A stretch of DNA of 8,919 bases from Patescibacteria group bacterium (lineage in GTDB: Bacteria > Patescibacteriota > Minisyncoccia > Phycocordibacterales > UBA5272). The first letter of the stretch is position 1. The number at the start of each line of letters is the position of its first letter. The translations under genes and the position numbers were made by a program. The notes beneath the pieces are model-generated. The model was not told the DNA's origin, searched no databases, and saw nothing but the letters and a program-made list of their open reading frames with translations. Location of the stretch: the NCBI GenBank assembly GCA_030837425.1, contig JAUPLJ010000021.1, positions 1 to 8,919 on the forward strand, in the 5' to 3' direction. Below, piece after piece: positions 1 through 6,038 of this stretch.

Positions 1-679
1 TAGTCGTTGTCGCAACGCCATTTCCATTTTCATAAACAATTGTAACTGAGTCAGTAAAGCCAGAATTCGAATTATTTAAACTATCTACTATATTTTTTGT
101 AACATCTTCACTACTTTGGTTCAAATCTAATTTTTTATAAAGTAAAATTTTTCCTTCTTCATCTTCTTGATTTAAATAAATATGCTGAATTTTATCACCA
201 ACGGTAAGACCAGCTCTTTTCGCTGGAGATTTGTCTAACACATTTGCCACAACAAGATATTCATCTTTTATTCTACCTTCTTTTAAAAATATTTGATATT
301 CATTTGTATTAGAATCTACTTGAAAGTTTGTAGTCCCATAAAGAGATAAAGTGATTAGCGCGTAAGCTAAAAGGATATTCATAATAACCCCAGCAGAAAG
401 AATAAAAATTTTTATTAATGGACTTTTATTTACGAAACTTTTATTTTTATCTATTTGTCCTTCTTCTCCATTTTCTCCATAGATCTTTACATATCCTCCG
501 AGCGGTAATGCGTTAAAAACATAATTTGTCTCACCTTTTTTAATAGAAAAAAGCCTTGGAGGAAAACCAAACGCAAACTCTTCCACTCTTACTCCAGAAA
601 GTTTTGCAGCAAAAAAATGCCCTGCTTCGTGAATTAAAACAAGAAGTAATAGTATTGCAATGAAAATAATTATAGTCAT
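1..679 (-). CDS. rseP: RseP-like M50 site-2 zinc metalloprotease, C-terminal part outside the window
   Basis: Intramembrane protease of the site-2 family, which cuts transmembrane segments such as anti-sigma factors or signal-peptide remnants. The first 226 residues are visible. A hydrophobic segment at about residues 2-16 runs into HEAGH (17-21), the zinc-binding HExxH motif with its catalytic Glu. Next come the family's LPLGGYVKIYG stretch (about 61-71) and a second membrane segment (about 86-112) containing SAGVIMN, where the family usually has AGPxxN. A PDZ domain then begins (VLDKSPAKRAGLTVGDKI). The Asp-bearing C-terminal membrane motif lies beyond the window edge. The ATG is 3 nt after the frr stop, with AGGA (689-692) 9 nt ahead of it inside frr, so the two genes are probably co-transcribed and translationally coupled. 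A frr-to-rseP order is common in bacteria, though usually with uppS, cdsA and dxr between them; these are absent here. The family call is secure, but the physiological substrate is unknown. Confidence 0.93.
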   Translation of the reverse strand, partial: MTIIIFIAILLLLVLIHEAGHFFAAKLSGVRVEEFAFGFPPRLFSIKKGETNYVFNALPLGGYVKIYGENGEEGQIDKNKSFVNKSPLIKIFILSAGVIMNILLAYALITLSLYGTTNFQVDSNTNEYQIFLKEGRIKDEYLVVANVLDKSPAKRAGLTVGDKIQHIYLNQEDEEGKILLYKKLDLNQSSEDVTKNIVDSLNNSNSGFTDSVTIVYENGNGVATTT

Positions 680-682
680 ATT

Positions 683-1237
683 TTATATTCCTGAAATGTC
701 TTTTTCTTTTTTTGAATAAAGATTTTCAAGTTCAGAATTAGAAGAAGAGACCAGATTTTGTAATTCTTCTAAATATTTTGCTTCTTCATCTTTTCCAAAT
801 TCTCCCTCTTTACAAGAGTATTCAATTTCTTTTTTAAATTCTTCTCTTAGACCTCTAATTTTTACTCTTGCTTCTTCTAATCTTTCTCCAATAATTTTTA
901 CCATTTTTTGTCTTGATTCTGTTGTCGGCTTTGGGAAAAATACACGAAGACCAGTCGAATCAGTAGAGACGGAAAGACCGAGATCTGCCTCATTTATAGC
1001 TTTTTCTATTTCTTTTGAGAGACTTTTGTCGTAGGGAACTATTAATAAATTCGCTGAGCTTTCTACATTTATAGAAGCTATGTGAGAAATATTCATTTTT
1101 GATCCATAAGAATCAACCATAATTAGATCAAGAACCTGCGGAGATGCTGCTCCTGTCTGAATACTTTTATATTCTGAAGAAAGATAATTTACTATTTTTT
1201 CTTTTTCTTCTTTAAATCTTTTAAAATCGTATGACAT
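683..1237 (-). CDS. frr: Ribosome recycling factor
   Basis: With EF-G, this cytoplasmic protein splits the post-termination ribosome so it can be reused. At 184 aa it matches the E. coli protein (185 aa) and aligns along its whole length. It shows TGAASPQVLD (28-37), the AINEADLGL helix region (80-88), a LRVFFPKPTTESRQ stretch (97-110) and VKIRGLREEFKKE (125-137). The arginines equivalent to E. coli R129 and R132, the latter needed for activity, are kept as R128 and R131. The two arginines before the ASP turn (E. coli R28 and R31) are Q27 and A30, an unusual change. The start fits the family N-terminus, but no Shine-Dalgarno sequence sits at normal distance: the nearest AGGAGG is about 20 nt upstream, inside a hairpin. 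The gene follows holB after 134 bp holding a promoter and a folded element, and it precedes rseP by 3 bp. Confidence 0.97.
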   Translation of the reverse strand: MSYDFKRFKEEKEKIVNYLSSEYKSIQTGAASPQVLDLIMVDSYGSKMNISHIASINVESSANLLIVPYDKSLSKEIEKAINEADLGLSVSTDSTGLRVFFPKPTTESRQKMVKIIGERLEEARVKIRGLREEFKKEIEYSCKEGEFGKDEEAKYLEELQNLVSSSNSELENLYSKKEKDISGI

Positions 1238-1247
1238 ATATTTAATA

Positions 1248-1319
1248 AACCCTTTCTCCTCCTCGCTCTGCGAGGAGGTCTCCTTCCCTAAATATTTAGG
1301 GAAGGAATAAGGATGGGTT
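1248..1319 (-). repeat. REP/MITE-like folded element: two perfect hairpins closed by AACCC/GGGTT
   Basis: The short arms AACCC (1248-1252) and GGGTT (1315-1319) are complementary and enclose two perfect inverted repeats. One is a 9-bp stem with a 3-nt loop (1258-1266 with 1270-1278; arms CCTCCTCGC and GCGAGGAGG). The other is an uninterrupted 26-bp palindrome (1281-1306; half-site TCCTTCCCTAAAT). Together they would fold into a three-way junction in DNA or RNA. The block is much richer in G+C than its surroundings. Neither hairpin is followed by a T-run on either strand, so these are not intrinsic terminators. Terminal inverted arms and internal hairpins resemble REP/BIME elements or short non-autonomous elements, but only one copy is in the window, so repetitive status is inferred. 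It lies between holB and frr, downstream of a promoter, and would be most of the frr 5' leader. Confidence 0.6.
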
Positions 1320-1330
1320 CTAATTAAAAG

Positions 1331-1339
1331 ATTATAGCA
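1331..1339 (-). promoter_or_regulatory. Extended -10 promoter for frr-rseP
   Basis: The minus strand reads TGCTATAAT, a perfect extended -10 (TGnTATAAT). The -10 hexamer is at 1336-1331 and TG at 1339-1338. No good -35 is seen at 17 bp (TTTTAA), which extended -10 promoters can tolerate. The predicted start, near 1324, falls a few bases before the GGGTT/AACCC-closed folded element, giving a leader of about 87 nt for frr. Confidence 0.6.
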
Positions 1340-1371
1340 TAATGAAAATTAATTTAAAAATTAAATAAAAA

Positions 1372-2178
1372 TTATAGTTCTAATAATTTTAAAGACAAAT
1401 ACTCTAAAATAGTCTTTCCACTACTTGAATTATTTTTTACATATCTTAAAAACTCTGTTATCTCTTTTAAATTATTTTCTAAAATCTTTATTTTTTCTTT
1501 TTCTGTCTTTTTGGCTAATTCTTTTTTAAATAATAAAAATATTTCTTCGTGTAAAGCTAAAAGGAAGATTTCTATTGCTTCCCTGTCAGACCTTTCTTTA
1601 TCTTCAAAATTTAAAGCATATTCATCTTTCTTTTCTAAAAGCTCTGCTACTTCTGTCAGCTTCATGCGGGATAGTTTTTTAGTTTTTAAAAAAGATTTTG
1701 CTAATTTTGTATAAATATTTTGATTTTTATTTTCACTATTCCCACTTTCAAAATAATCTATTTTATAAAGTCTTGAATAAACTGTATTTAAAATTTTGGC
1801 ACCACTGTGAGAAATTAAGATTATTTTTAAATTTTTTGGAGCTTCTTCTAAAAATTTTAAAAGAGCATTTTGAGCTTCTCTATTTATAGAATAAAAAGAG
1901 ACTAATATAAAATGTAATTCATTAAAAAATAATTTTCCAAAATCTGAAATTTCTTTTGCTTTTTTAATATCAAAAACCTGAAGAGATAAAAATAGATTTT
2001 CATTTGGATTCTTTTCTTTATTTAAAATTTCTTGTTTTAGAAAAGGAAAAACTTTTTCTCTAGAATCAGACTCAATAAGAAAAGCATGATGATTTGAAGA
2101 TTTGATTTCTTTATAAATCTCCTTCAAGCCTTCCAAATCTTTAGAATTTAAATCAGTGATTTCGTTTGATTTAGTCAT
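1372..2178 (-). CDS. holB: DNA polymerase III delta-prime-like clamp loader subunit (minimal, no Walker A)
   Basis: Probable clamp-loader subunit of the replicative polymerase. At 268 aa it is shorter than typical delta' (about 330 aa). The AAA+ hallmarks are INREAQNALLKFLEEAP (98-114), which matches the family's conserved sequence preceding sensor 1; a sensor-1 strand IILISHS (119-125); and TVYSRL (132-137), where the SRC motif's arginine finger is retained as R136 but the Cys is Leu. There is no P-loop near the N-terminus (HHAFLIESDSREKV sits there) and no four-cysteine zinc module. Delta' of other bacteria also does not rely on ATP hydrolysis, so this fits an arginine-finger donor. A proposed promoter puts the transcription start on the A of the ATG. 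No Shine-Dalgarno is present. A divergent AAA+ protein with another partner is possible but less likely. Confidence 0.75.
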   Translation of the reverse strand: MTKSNEITDLNSKDLEGLKEIYKEIKSSNHHAFLIESDSREKVFPFLKQEILNKEKNPNENLFLSLQVFDIKKAKEISDFGKLFFNELHFILVSFYSINREAQNALLKFLEEAPKNLKIILISHSGAKILNTVYSRLYKIDYFESGNSENKNQNIYTKLAKSFLKTKKLSRMKLTEVAELLEKKDEYALNFEDKERSDREAIEIFLLALHEEIFLLFKKELAKKTEKEKIKILENNLKEITEFLRYVKNNSSSGKTILEYLSLKLLEL

Positions 2179-2184
2179 GGGATT

Positions 2185-2213
2185 ATGATAGCATAAAATC
2201 TGGATTCACTAAA
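2185..2213 (-). promoter_or_regulatory. Promoter of holB, apparently leaderless
   Basis: The minus strand carries TGC followed by TATCAT (-10 at 2190-2185, TG at 2193-2192), with a weak -35 TTTAGT at 2213-2208 and 17 bp between. Only six bases (AATCCC) separate the -10 from the ATG at 2178, the normal -10 to +1 distance, so the mRNA would begin at the start codon. The same TATGCTA sequence begins the -10 regions of frr and def. Confidence 0.5.
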
Positions 2214-2241
2214 CAATATTCTTTAAATAAATAAATAAAAA

Positions 2242-2835
2242 ATGAAAAATTTAACTATTTTTGACTTTGTAAAAGAAACTCTCAGTAGAAACAACACAGA
2301 CTGGAGATTTGAAGCCGATTCTTCTTCAAAAGAATTTACAGAAAAAATATCAATGGTAACTTGCATCTTAAACAAGAAGATGATTGAATTAATCACACAA
2401 CATAATTATGAAAAAATTCCATTTTACGTTATTGAGGATCAATCTTATTTTTTGACAAGTAGTGGGTCTTTGGAAGAAAATAAAGAGTTTGGAAGAGAGT
2501 CTGACGGATTAAGCACAGGTAAAAAATACCCTGTATTATTTCATTTTCCATTTAATAAATTTGATAAAGAAATTATATTAAATAATAATTTAGACTCTCA
2601 ATTTTATTATAGTTTTTTATTAAAAGAGACTTATTCTCAAACAAGTAAAAACTATAATTGTGAGATATTAATAAATCATCACATAGACAACCGTGAGGCT
2701 TACAGAGAAAATGGATTTCCTAGAAGATGGTGGGATAATGATTTATTAAAAAATATTTTATTTCTTTCTAAAAAAGTAGAAGGAGGATGTAGATTTGTGG
2801 CTTATAATCCAAAGTCATACAATTGGCAAAAATAA
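2242..2835 (+). CDS. Hypothetical protein, 197 aa, no family recognised
   Basis: I do not recognise this protein. It has no signal peptide, membrane segment, coiled coil or clear catalytic motif. Visible features are an acidic-aromatic N-terminus (MKNLTIFDF), a central KKYPVLFHFPFNKFD stretch (about 94-108), NHHIDNREAYRENGFPRRWWDND (about 145-167), dense in charged and aromatic residues, and a tail with GGCRFVAYNPKSYNW. The mixture of short hydrophobic strands and charged loops suggests a soluble alpha/beta protein. It is the only plus-strand gene between holB and mreB and has its own terminator, so it is a single-gene unit. Four TAAA repeats fill the 18 bp before the ATG and there is no Shine-Dalgarno. 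Base composition resembles the neighbours. The coding call rests on a long open frame, a well-placed downstream terminator and no overlap with better candidates. Confidence 0.75.
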   Translation: MKNLTIFDFVKETLSRNNTDWRFEADSSSKEFTEKISMVTCILNKKMIELITQHNYEKIPFYVIEDQSYFLTSSGSLEENKEFGRESDGLSTGKKYPVLFHFPFNKFDKEIILNNNLDSQFYYSFLLKETYSQTSKNYNCEILINHHIDNREAYRENGFPRRWWDNDLLKNILFLSKKVEGGCRFVAYNPKSYNWQK

Positions 2836-2850
2836 AAAATAATTAATTTA

Positions 2851-2878
2851 AAACCGGCTTTCAGTCGGTTTTTTTTAT
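2851..2878. terminator. Intrinsic terminator between the orphan gene and mreB, probably bidirectional
   Basis: The stem AAACCGGC pairs with GTCGGTTT (2851-2858 with 2864-2871, one G-T pair) around a 5-nt loop and is followed by an uninterrupted T-run on the plus strand. It sits 15 bp after the orphan gene's stop. Read on the minus strand, the hairpin is followed by TTTTAAATT, a weaker tail that could serve convergent mreB, whose stop is at 2896. Confidence 0.85.
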
Positions 2879-2895
2879 TTTATTTTATTTTCTAT

Positions 2896-3909
2896 TTATC
2901 TCTTTGAGAGAATAGATTTTTTATAAACATCAAGATGAGAAAGCGCGATGCCTGTACCTTTTGAGACACAAAATATAGCGTCTTTAGCTAGCTCTGCTTT
3001 TACACCAGTCCTTCTTTCTACAAGTACTGGGAAGTGGCGAAGCTGGGATGATCCACCACTCATGATTATCCCATTATCTATTATGTCACGTGACAATTCT
3101 GGAGGAGTTTCTTGAAGTACATTTCTAATAGCTAAAATTATTTGTTTTAATTCTTTATCTATTGCTTTTGTAATTTCATTTGTATGGACTTCTGTTGTCC
3201 TTGGAAGCCCTGATGACACATCTCTCCCTTTCACTTTCATTGTTAGCTCTTCTTCAAGTGGGAGCGCGCTACCTATCTCAACTTTCATTTCTTCTGCTGT
3301 AGCTTCACCAATCACAAGATTGTGAGCTTTCTTCATGTAATCTATAATTGATTTATCCATTTTATTTCCAGCAACTTTTACAGAATTTGCGCAGACTATT
3401 CCCCCAAGAGAAATCACTGCGACGTCAGTAGTCCCTCCTCCAATATCTACTATTATTCTTCCTTTTGCTTCATGAATTGGTATTCCAGCACCGATCGCAG
3501 AAAGCACAGGCTCTTTCACTACGTATGCATTTTTAGCCCCAGCTTTGATTGTAGCTTCTATAACCGATCTCCTTTCAGTACTTGTGACTCCACTAGGCAC
3601 AGAGACCATTATATCTGGCTTAAAAATATTAAATGCAGGAAGAGCTTTATTAATATAATAACGAAGCATTATTTCTGTCACTTTATAATCAGCAATAACC
3701 CCATCACGAATTGGTTTATAAGCTATTATTTCATCTGGAGTTTTACCAATCATTTCTTTTGCTTTGTTTCCAATAGCAAGAATTTTATTATCGCTACGAG
3801 AAACAGCAACAACAGAAGGTTCATTTAGAACTATTCCTTTATCTGGTACATAAATCAGAGTATTTTCTGTACCTAGATCTATACCTAATTTTCTGACGAA
3901 AAATGACAT
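2896..3909 (-). CDS. mreB: Rod-shape actin homologue MreB
   Basis: Cytoskeletal ATPase that forms membrane-bound filaments and guides lateral cell-wall synthesis. At 337 aa it is the usual family length. Actin-fold motifs are in order: phosphate-1 GIDLGTENTLIY (9-20), the conserved NEPSVVAV (29-36), the KEPVLSAIGAG stretch with catalytic-type Glu133, phosphate-2 VDIGGGTTDVAVIS (154-167) and the adenosine motif IIMSGGSSQLR (281-291), where most MreBs read TGGGALL. MSFFVRK at the front could be the membrane-binding amphipathic end. The frame is open a further 48 codons upstream to 4053, but I chose 3909 because GAAGGA lies just before this ATG, the protein then begins as MreB should, and the longer form would overlap priA's start. 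mreC, mreD and rodA do not follow it; a terminator does, so the gene is apparently monocistronic. Confidence 0.96.
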   Translation of the reverse strand: MSFFVRKLGIDLGTENTLIYVPDKGIVLNEPSVVAVSRSDNKILAIGNKAKEMIGKTPDEIIAYKPIRDGVIADYKVTEIMLRYYINKALPAFNIFKPDIMVSVPSGVTSTERRSVIEATIKAGAKNAYVVKEPVLSAIGAGIPIHEAKGRIIVDIGGGTTDVAVISLGGIVCANSVKVAGNKMDKSIIDYMKKAHNLVIGEATAEEMKVEIGSALPLEEELTMKVKGRDVSSGLPRTTEVHTNEITKAIDKELKQIILAIRNVLQETPPELSRDIIDNGIIMSGGSSQLRHFPVLVERRTGVKAELAKDAIFCVSKGTGIALSHLDVYKKSILSKR

Positions 3910-3913
3910 AATT

Positions 3914-3919
3914 TCCTTC
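3914..3919 (-). promoter_or_regulatory. Shine-Dalgarno that fixes the mreB start
   Basis: GAAGGA on the minus strand, 4 nt before the ATG at 3909. It supports the internal ATG over the upstream start at 4053 in the same frame. It is one of few clear Shine-Dalgarno sequences in the window. Confidence 0.7.
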
Positions 3920-3957
3920 AATTTAACATAAATATCGCTAATTGACCAAATCATAAA

Positions 3958-3966
3958 AATATAACA
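3958..3966 (-). promoter_or_regulatory. Candidate extended -10 promoter of mreB
   Basis: The minus strand reads TGTTATATT (TG, one base, then TATATT at 3963-3958). The predicted start near 3951 gives a leader of about 42 nt holding the Shine-Dalgarno. No -35 resemblance is seen at 17 bp. In such AT-rich DNA this is a modest candidate. Confidence 0.35.
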
Positions 3967-3997
3967 TTGTAAAATACTAATTCTGGGTTTTTCATTA

Positions 3998-4003
3998 TAT
4001 AAT
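3998..4003 (+). promoter_or_regulatory. Candidate -10 box of priA
   Basis: A perfect TATAAT 15 bp before the priA ATG, predicting a start near 4010 and a leader of only about 9 nt without Shine-Dalgarno. The -35 position (TACTAA) is weak. A second box, TATAAA (4008-4013), would put the start practically at the ATG. Confidence 0.4.
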
Positions 4004-4018
4004 CCTCTATAAAAGAAT

Positions 4019-5980
4019 ATGTATTTACTTAAAGTCATTCCGATCGCCAACAAACTCCCGGAAAAATATTTTTCTTATTTTTCTCTCGCGAAAATTAAAG
4101 CTGGCAGCCTTGTCGAAATCAAAATAAAAAATAGAAAAGTATCCGGGATTATTACTGAAGTGAAAGATGTCCGATCAGAAAAAATAAACTTGAAAGGAGA
4201 AAATTTTTCTCTAAAAAAAATAGAAAGAGTGCTTAAAGAAAACTTTATAGATGAAAAAATTATAAACACTTTGATAGAGCAAGGCTTTTTACTCGGAGTA
4301 AAAGAAAGTGAGATATTAGAAATATTTTTGAGTGATTATTTATTTGAAAAAATAATAAATTTAAATTTAAAAAATAAAAATAATAAACAAGAAAATATAA
4401 AATCTAAATGTGAAGCTGTTTTTGGACAAGAAAAAGACAGACTAGAAAAATATATAAAAGAAATAAAAAAAGAGAATCAAAAAGGAAATTCTGTGGCTAT
4501 TTTTTCTCCGACTATAAATGATTTAAAGAGTCTTGTAGAAAAATTAGAAAAGGAAAATCTTAAAAATAATTTAAATTTAGTGGTATTCCATGGCAACCAA
4601 AAGAAAAAAGAAAGGGAAGAAAATCTAGAAAAATTAAATGAAGATACGCCAAAAATATTCCTTTCTACACCTTCTATATTTCCATTTTTTATAAAAGATA
4701 AATATAATTTAAATTTAGTAATTATAGATAAGGAAAATTCTTTTAATTATTTTTCCCATAGCGCAAGAAAGGAAATAGATGCGAGAGAAATAATAAAAAG
4801 TATTGCGAATTCTATAAAAATAAACACTATTTCAGGTGGAGAAATTTTATCTTTAAATACATTTAAAGATATAAAAGAAAAGAAGATTAAATTAATTAGC
4901 CTGATAGAAAAATCTGAAAATAAAAAGATCTTAATATTTGATATGACAAAAGAAAAAGCTAATACAAAATATAGCTCTGTCTATTTTAAAAAAGAAGTAA
5001 TAGAAAAATTGGAAGATTACAAAAATAAAAAAGAAGGAAAAATATTTTTATACACAAAAAGAAAAGGTATAGCTGGAGAGATAATCTGTAAAGATTGCAA
5101 CCACATCTTAAAATGTGAATCTTGTGATAAACCGTATATTCTTTTTAAAGAAAATCTAAACGGAAAAAGAGAATACGTTTGTGCGGTTTGTAAAAATAAA
5201 AAAGAGCTTTCAAAAGATGAGAATTTGTCATGCCAAAATTGTGGCAGTTGGAGAATGGAAGCGATTGGAATTGGGTCTGAAGGAATAGAAGAAAATTTAA
5301 AAGAAAATGGATTTAAAGTGTTTGTAATAGATGCAAAAAATACTAATACAAAAACTAAAATAAAAAAAACAATAGAAGACTGGCAAAGTGAAAAGCTTTC
5401 TGTGCTTGTTGGTACAGATTTAGCTTTAAACAATCTGGCTGGAAATCACAAAATAGATTTCGCGGGGATAATTTCTATAGATACTTTATTTTCTATTCCA
5501 GAAATAAATATTGATGAAAAAATAATGAATCTAATAATAGAATTTAAAGAAAAATGCAAAACAAAAAATAAATTGTTTATTGAGACGAGGCTCAAAGACG
5601 CTGAGATTTGGAAGTATATAGAAGAAAATAATAATTTAGGATTTTTAGAAACAGAATACGAAAATAGAAAAATGCTAAACCTTCCCCCATTTTCAAACAT
5701 ATTAAAATTTAGGCTTCTAAATAAAAATGCTAAATATAAAAATAGGATAGAAAATCTATTACTCCAAATTCAAAAAGAAGAAAATCTGAGAGAAGAAAAA
5801 ATAAATTGGAAAAAAGATAATAAGACTGGTGACTATATTGGAATTATTATGATAAATAAAAAAGATTGGGAAAAAGAAAATAATAAAAATGAGATTATAG
5901 CAACAAATTTTACAAAAAAAATACACACTTTGCTTTCTGATTTCAATTTAGAAATCAATCCACAAAATGTATACAAATAA
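4019..5980 (+). CDS. priA: PriA-like primosomal protein N' with degenerate helicase motifs
   Basis: PriA normally recognises stalled forks and reloads the replicative helicase using a DEAH-type 3'-5' helicase motor. This 653-aa protein (E. coli PriA is about 730) keeps the PriA plan. It has a 3'-DNA-binding domain (residues 1-50, including KAGSLVEIKI), a winged-helix-like linker, two helicase lobes, eight zinc cysteines in CxxC pairs (357/360, 366/369, 388/391, 405/408), IGIGSEGIEENL (416-427, family GVGTE.VEE.L) and LNLPPFSNILKFRL (553-566, family YPPF). The motor is broken. The Walker A position (134-141) reads VFGQEKDR instead of a GxxGSGKT loop, DEEH is DKEN (237-240), GTRSA is STPSI (216-220), and the GQxAGRAGR region is replaced by charged sequence. 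It is therefore probably a structural or DNA-binding factor rather than a helicase. The frame is intact, so it is not an obvious pseudogene. It is divergent from mreB and transcribed alone. Confidence 0.85.
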   Translation: MYLLKVIPIANKLPEKYFSYFSLAKIKAGSLVEIKIKNRKVSGIITEVKDVRSEKINLKGENFSLKKIERVLKENFIDEKIINTLIEQGFLLGVKESEILEIFLSDYLFEKIINLNLKNKNNKQENIKSKCEAVFGQEKDRLEKYIKEIKKENQKGNSVAIFSPTINDLKSLVEKLEKENLKNNLNLVVFHGNQKKKEREENLEKLNEDTPKIFLSTPSIFPFFIKDKYNLNLVIIDKENSFNYFSHSARKEIDAREIIKSIANSIKINTISGGEILSLNTFKDIKEKKIKLISLIEKSENKKILIFDMTKEKANTKYSSVYFKKEVIEKLEDYKNKKEGKIFLYTKRKGIAGEIICKDCNHILKCESCDKPYILFKENLNGKREYVCAVCKNKKELSKDENLSCQNCGSWRMEAIGIGSEGIEENLKENGFKVFVIDAKNTNTKTKIKKTIEDWQSEKLSVLVGTDLALNNLAGNHKIDFAGIISIDTLFSIPEINIDEKIMNLIIEFKEKCKTKNKLFIETRLKDAEIWKYIEENNNLGFLETEYENRKMLNLPPFSNILKFRLLNKNAKYKNRIENLLLQIQKEENLREEKINWKKDNKTGDYIGIIMINKKDWEKENNKNEIIATNFTKKIHTLLSDFNLEINPQNVYK

Positions 5981-6006
5981 AAAAACCCGCTTAAAAGTGG
6001 GTTTTT
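5981..6006. terminator. Bidirectional intrinsic terminator between priA and the alpha-CTD-like gene
   Basis: AAAAACCCGC (5981-5990) pairs with GTGGGTTTTT (5997-6006), a 10-bp stem with one G-T pair and a 6-nt loop TTAAAA. It starts directly after the priA stop. The plus side ends in five T, and the minus side continues into seven T then ATTT, so it should stop both priA and the convergent gene at 6039. Confidence 0.88.
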
Positions 6007-6038
6007 GAAATTTTAAAGATACCAACAAAGAAAAGATT

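Noticed and set aside
1258..1306. Tandem hairpins as a holB transcription terminator
   Set aside because: No T-run follows either hairpin on the minus strand, and both lie downstream of a better supported frr promoter.
3472..3828. 118-codon plus-strand open frame inside mreB
   Set aside because: It lies wholly antisense to a well-conserved gene, and its low-complexity composition matches no family.
3910..4053. 48-codon N-terminal extension of mreB up to an ATG at 4053
   Set aside because: It would overlap the priA start, its sequence is unlike any MreB N-terminus, and the internal ATG at 3909 has a Shine-Dalgarno and gives the normal family length.
5017..5433. 138-codon minus-strand open frame inside priA
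   Set aside because: Its Ser/Phe/Leu-rich translation is the antisense shadow of a Lys/Glu-rich gene, and it has no promoter or ribosome site of its own.
4019..5980. priA as a pseudogene
   Set aside because: The frame is unbroken over 653 codons, the eight cysteines and other structural motifs are precisely kept, and it has a promoter candidate and a strong terminator. Loss is restricted to the ATPase motifs.
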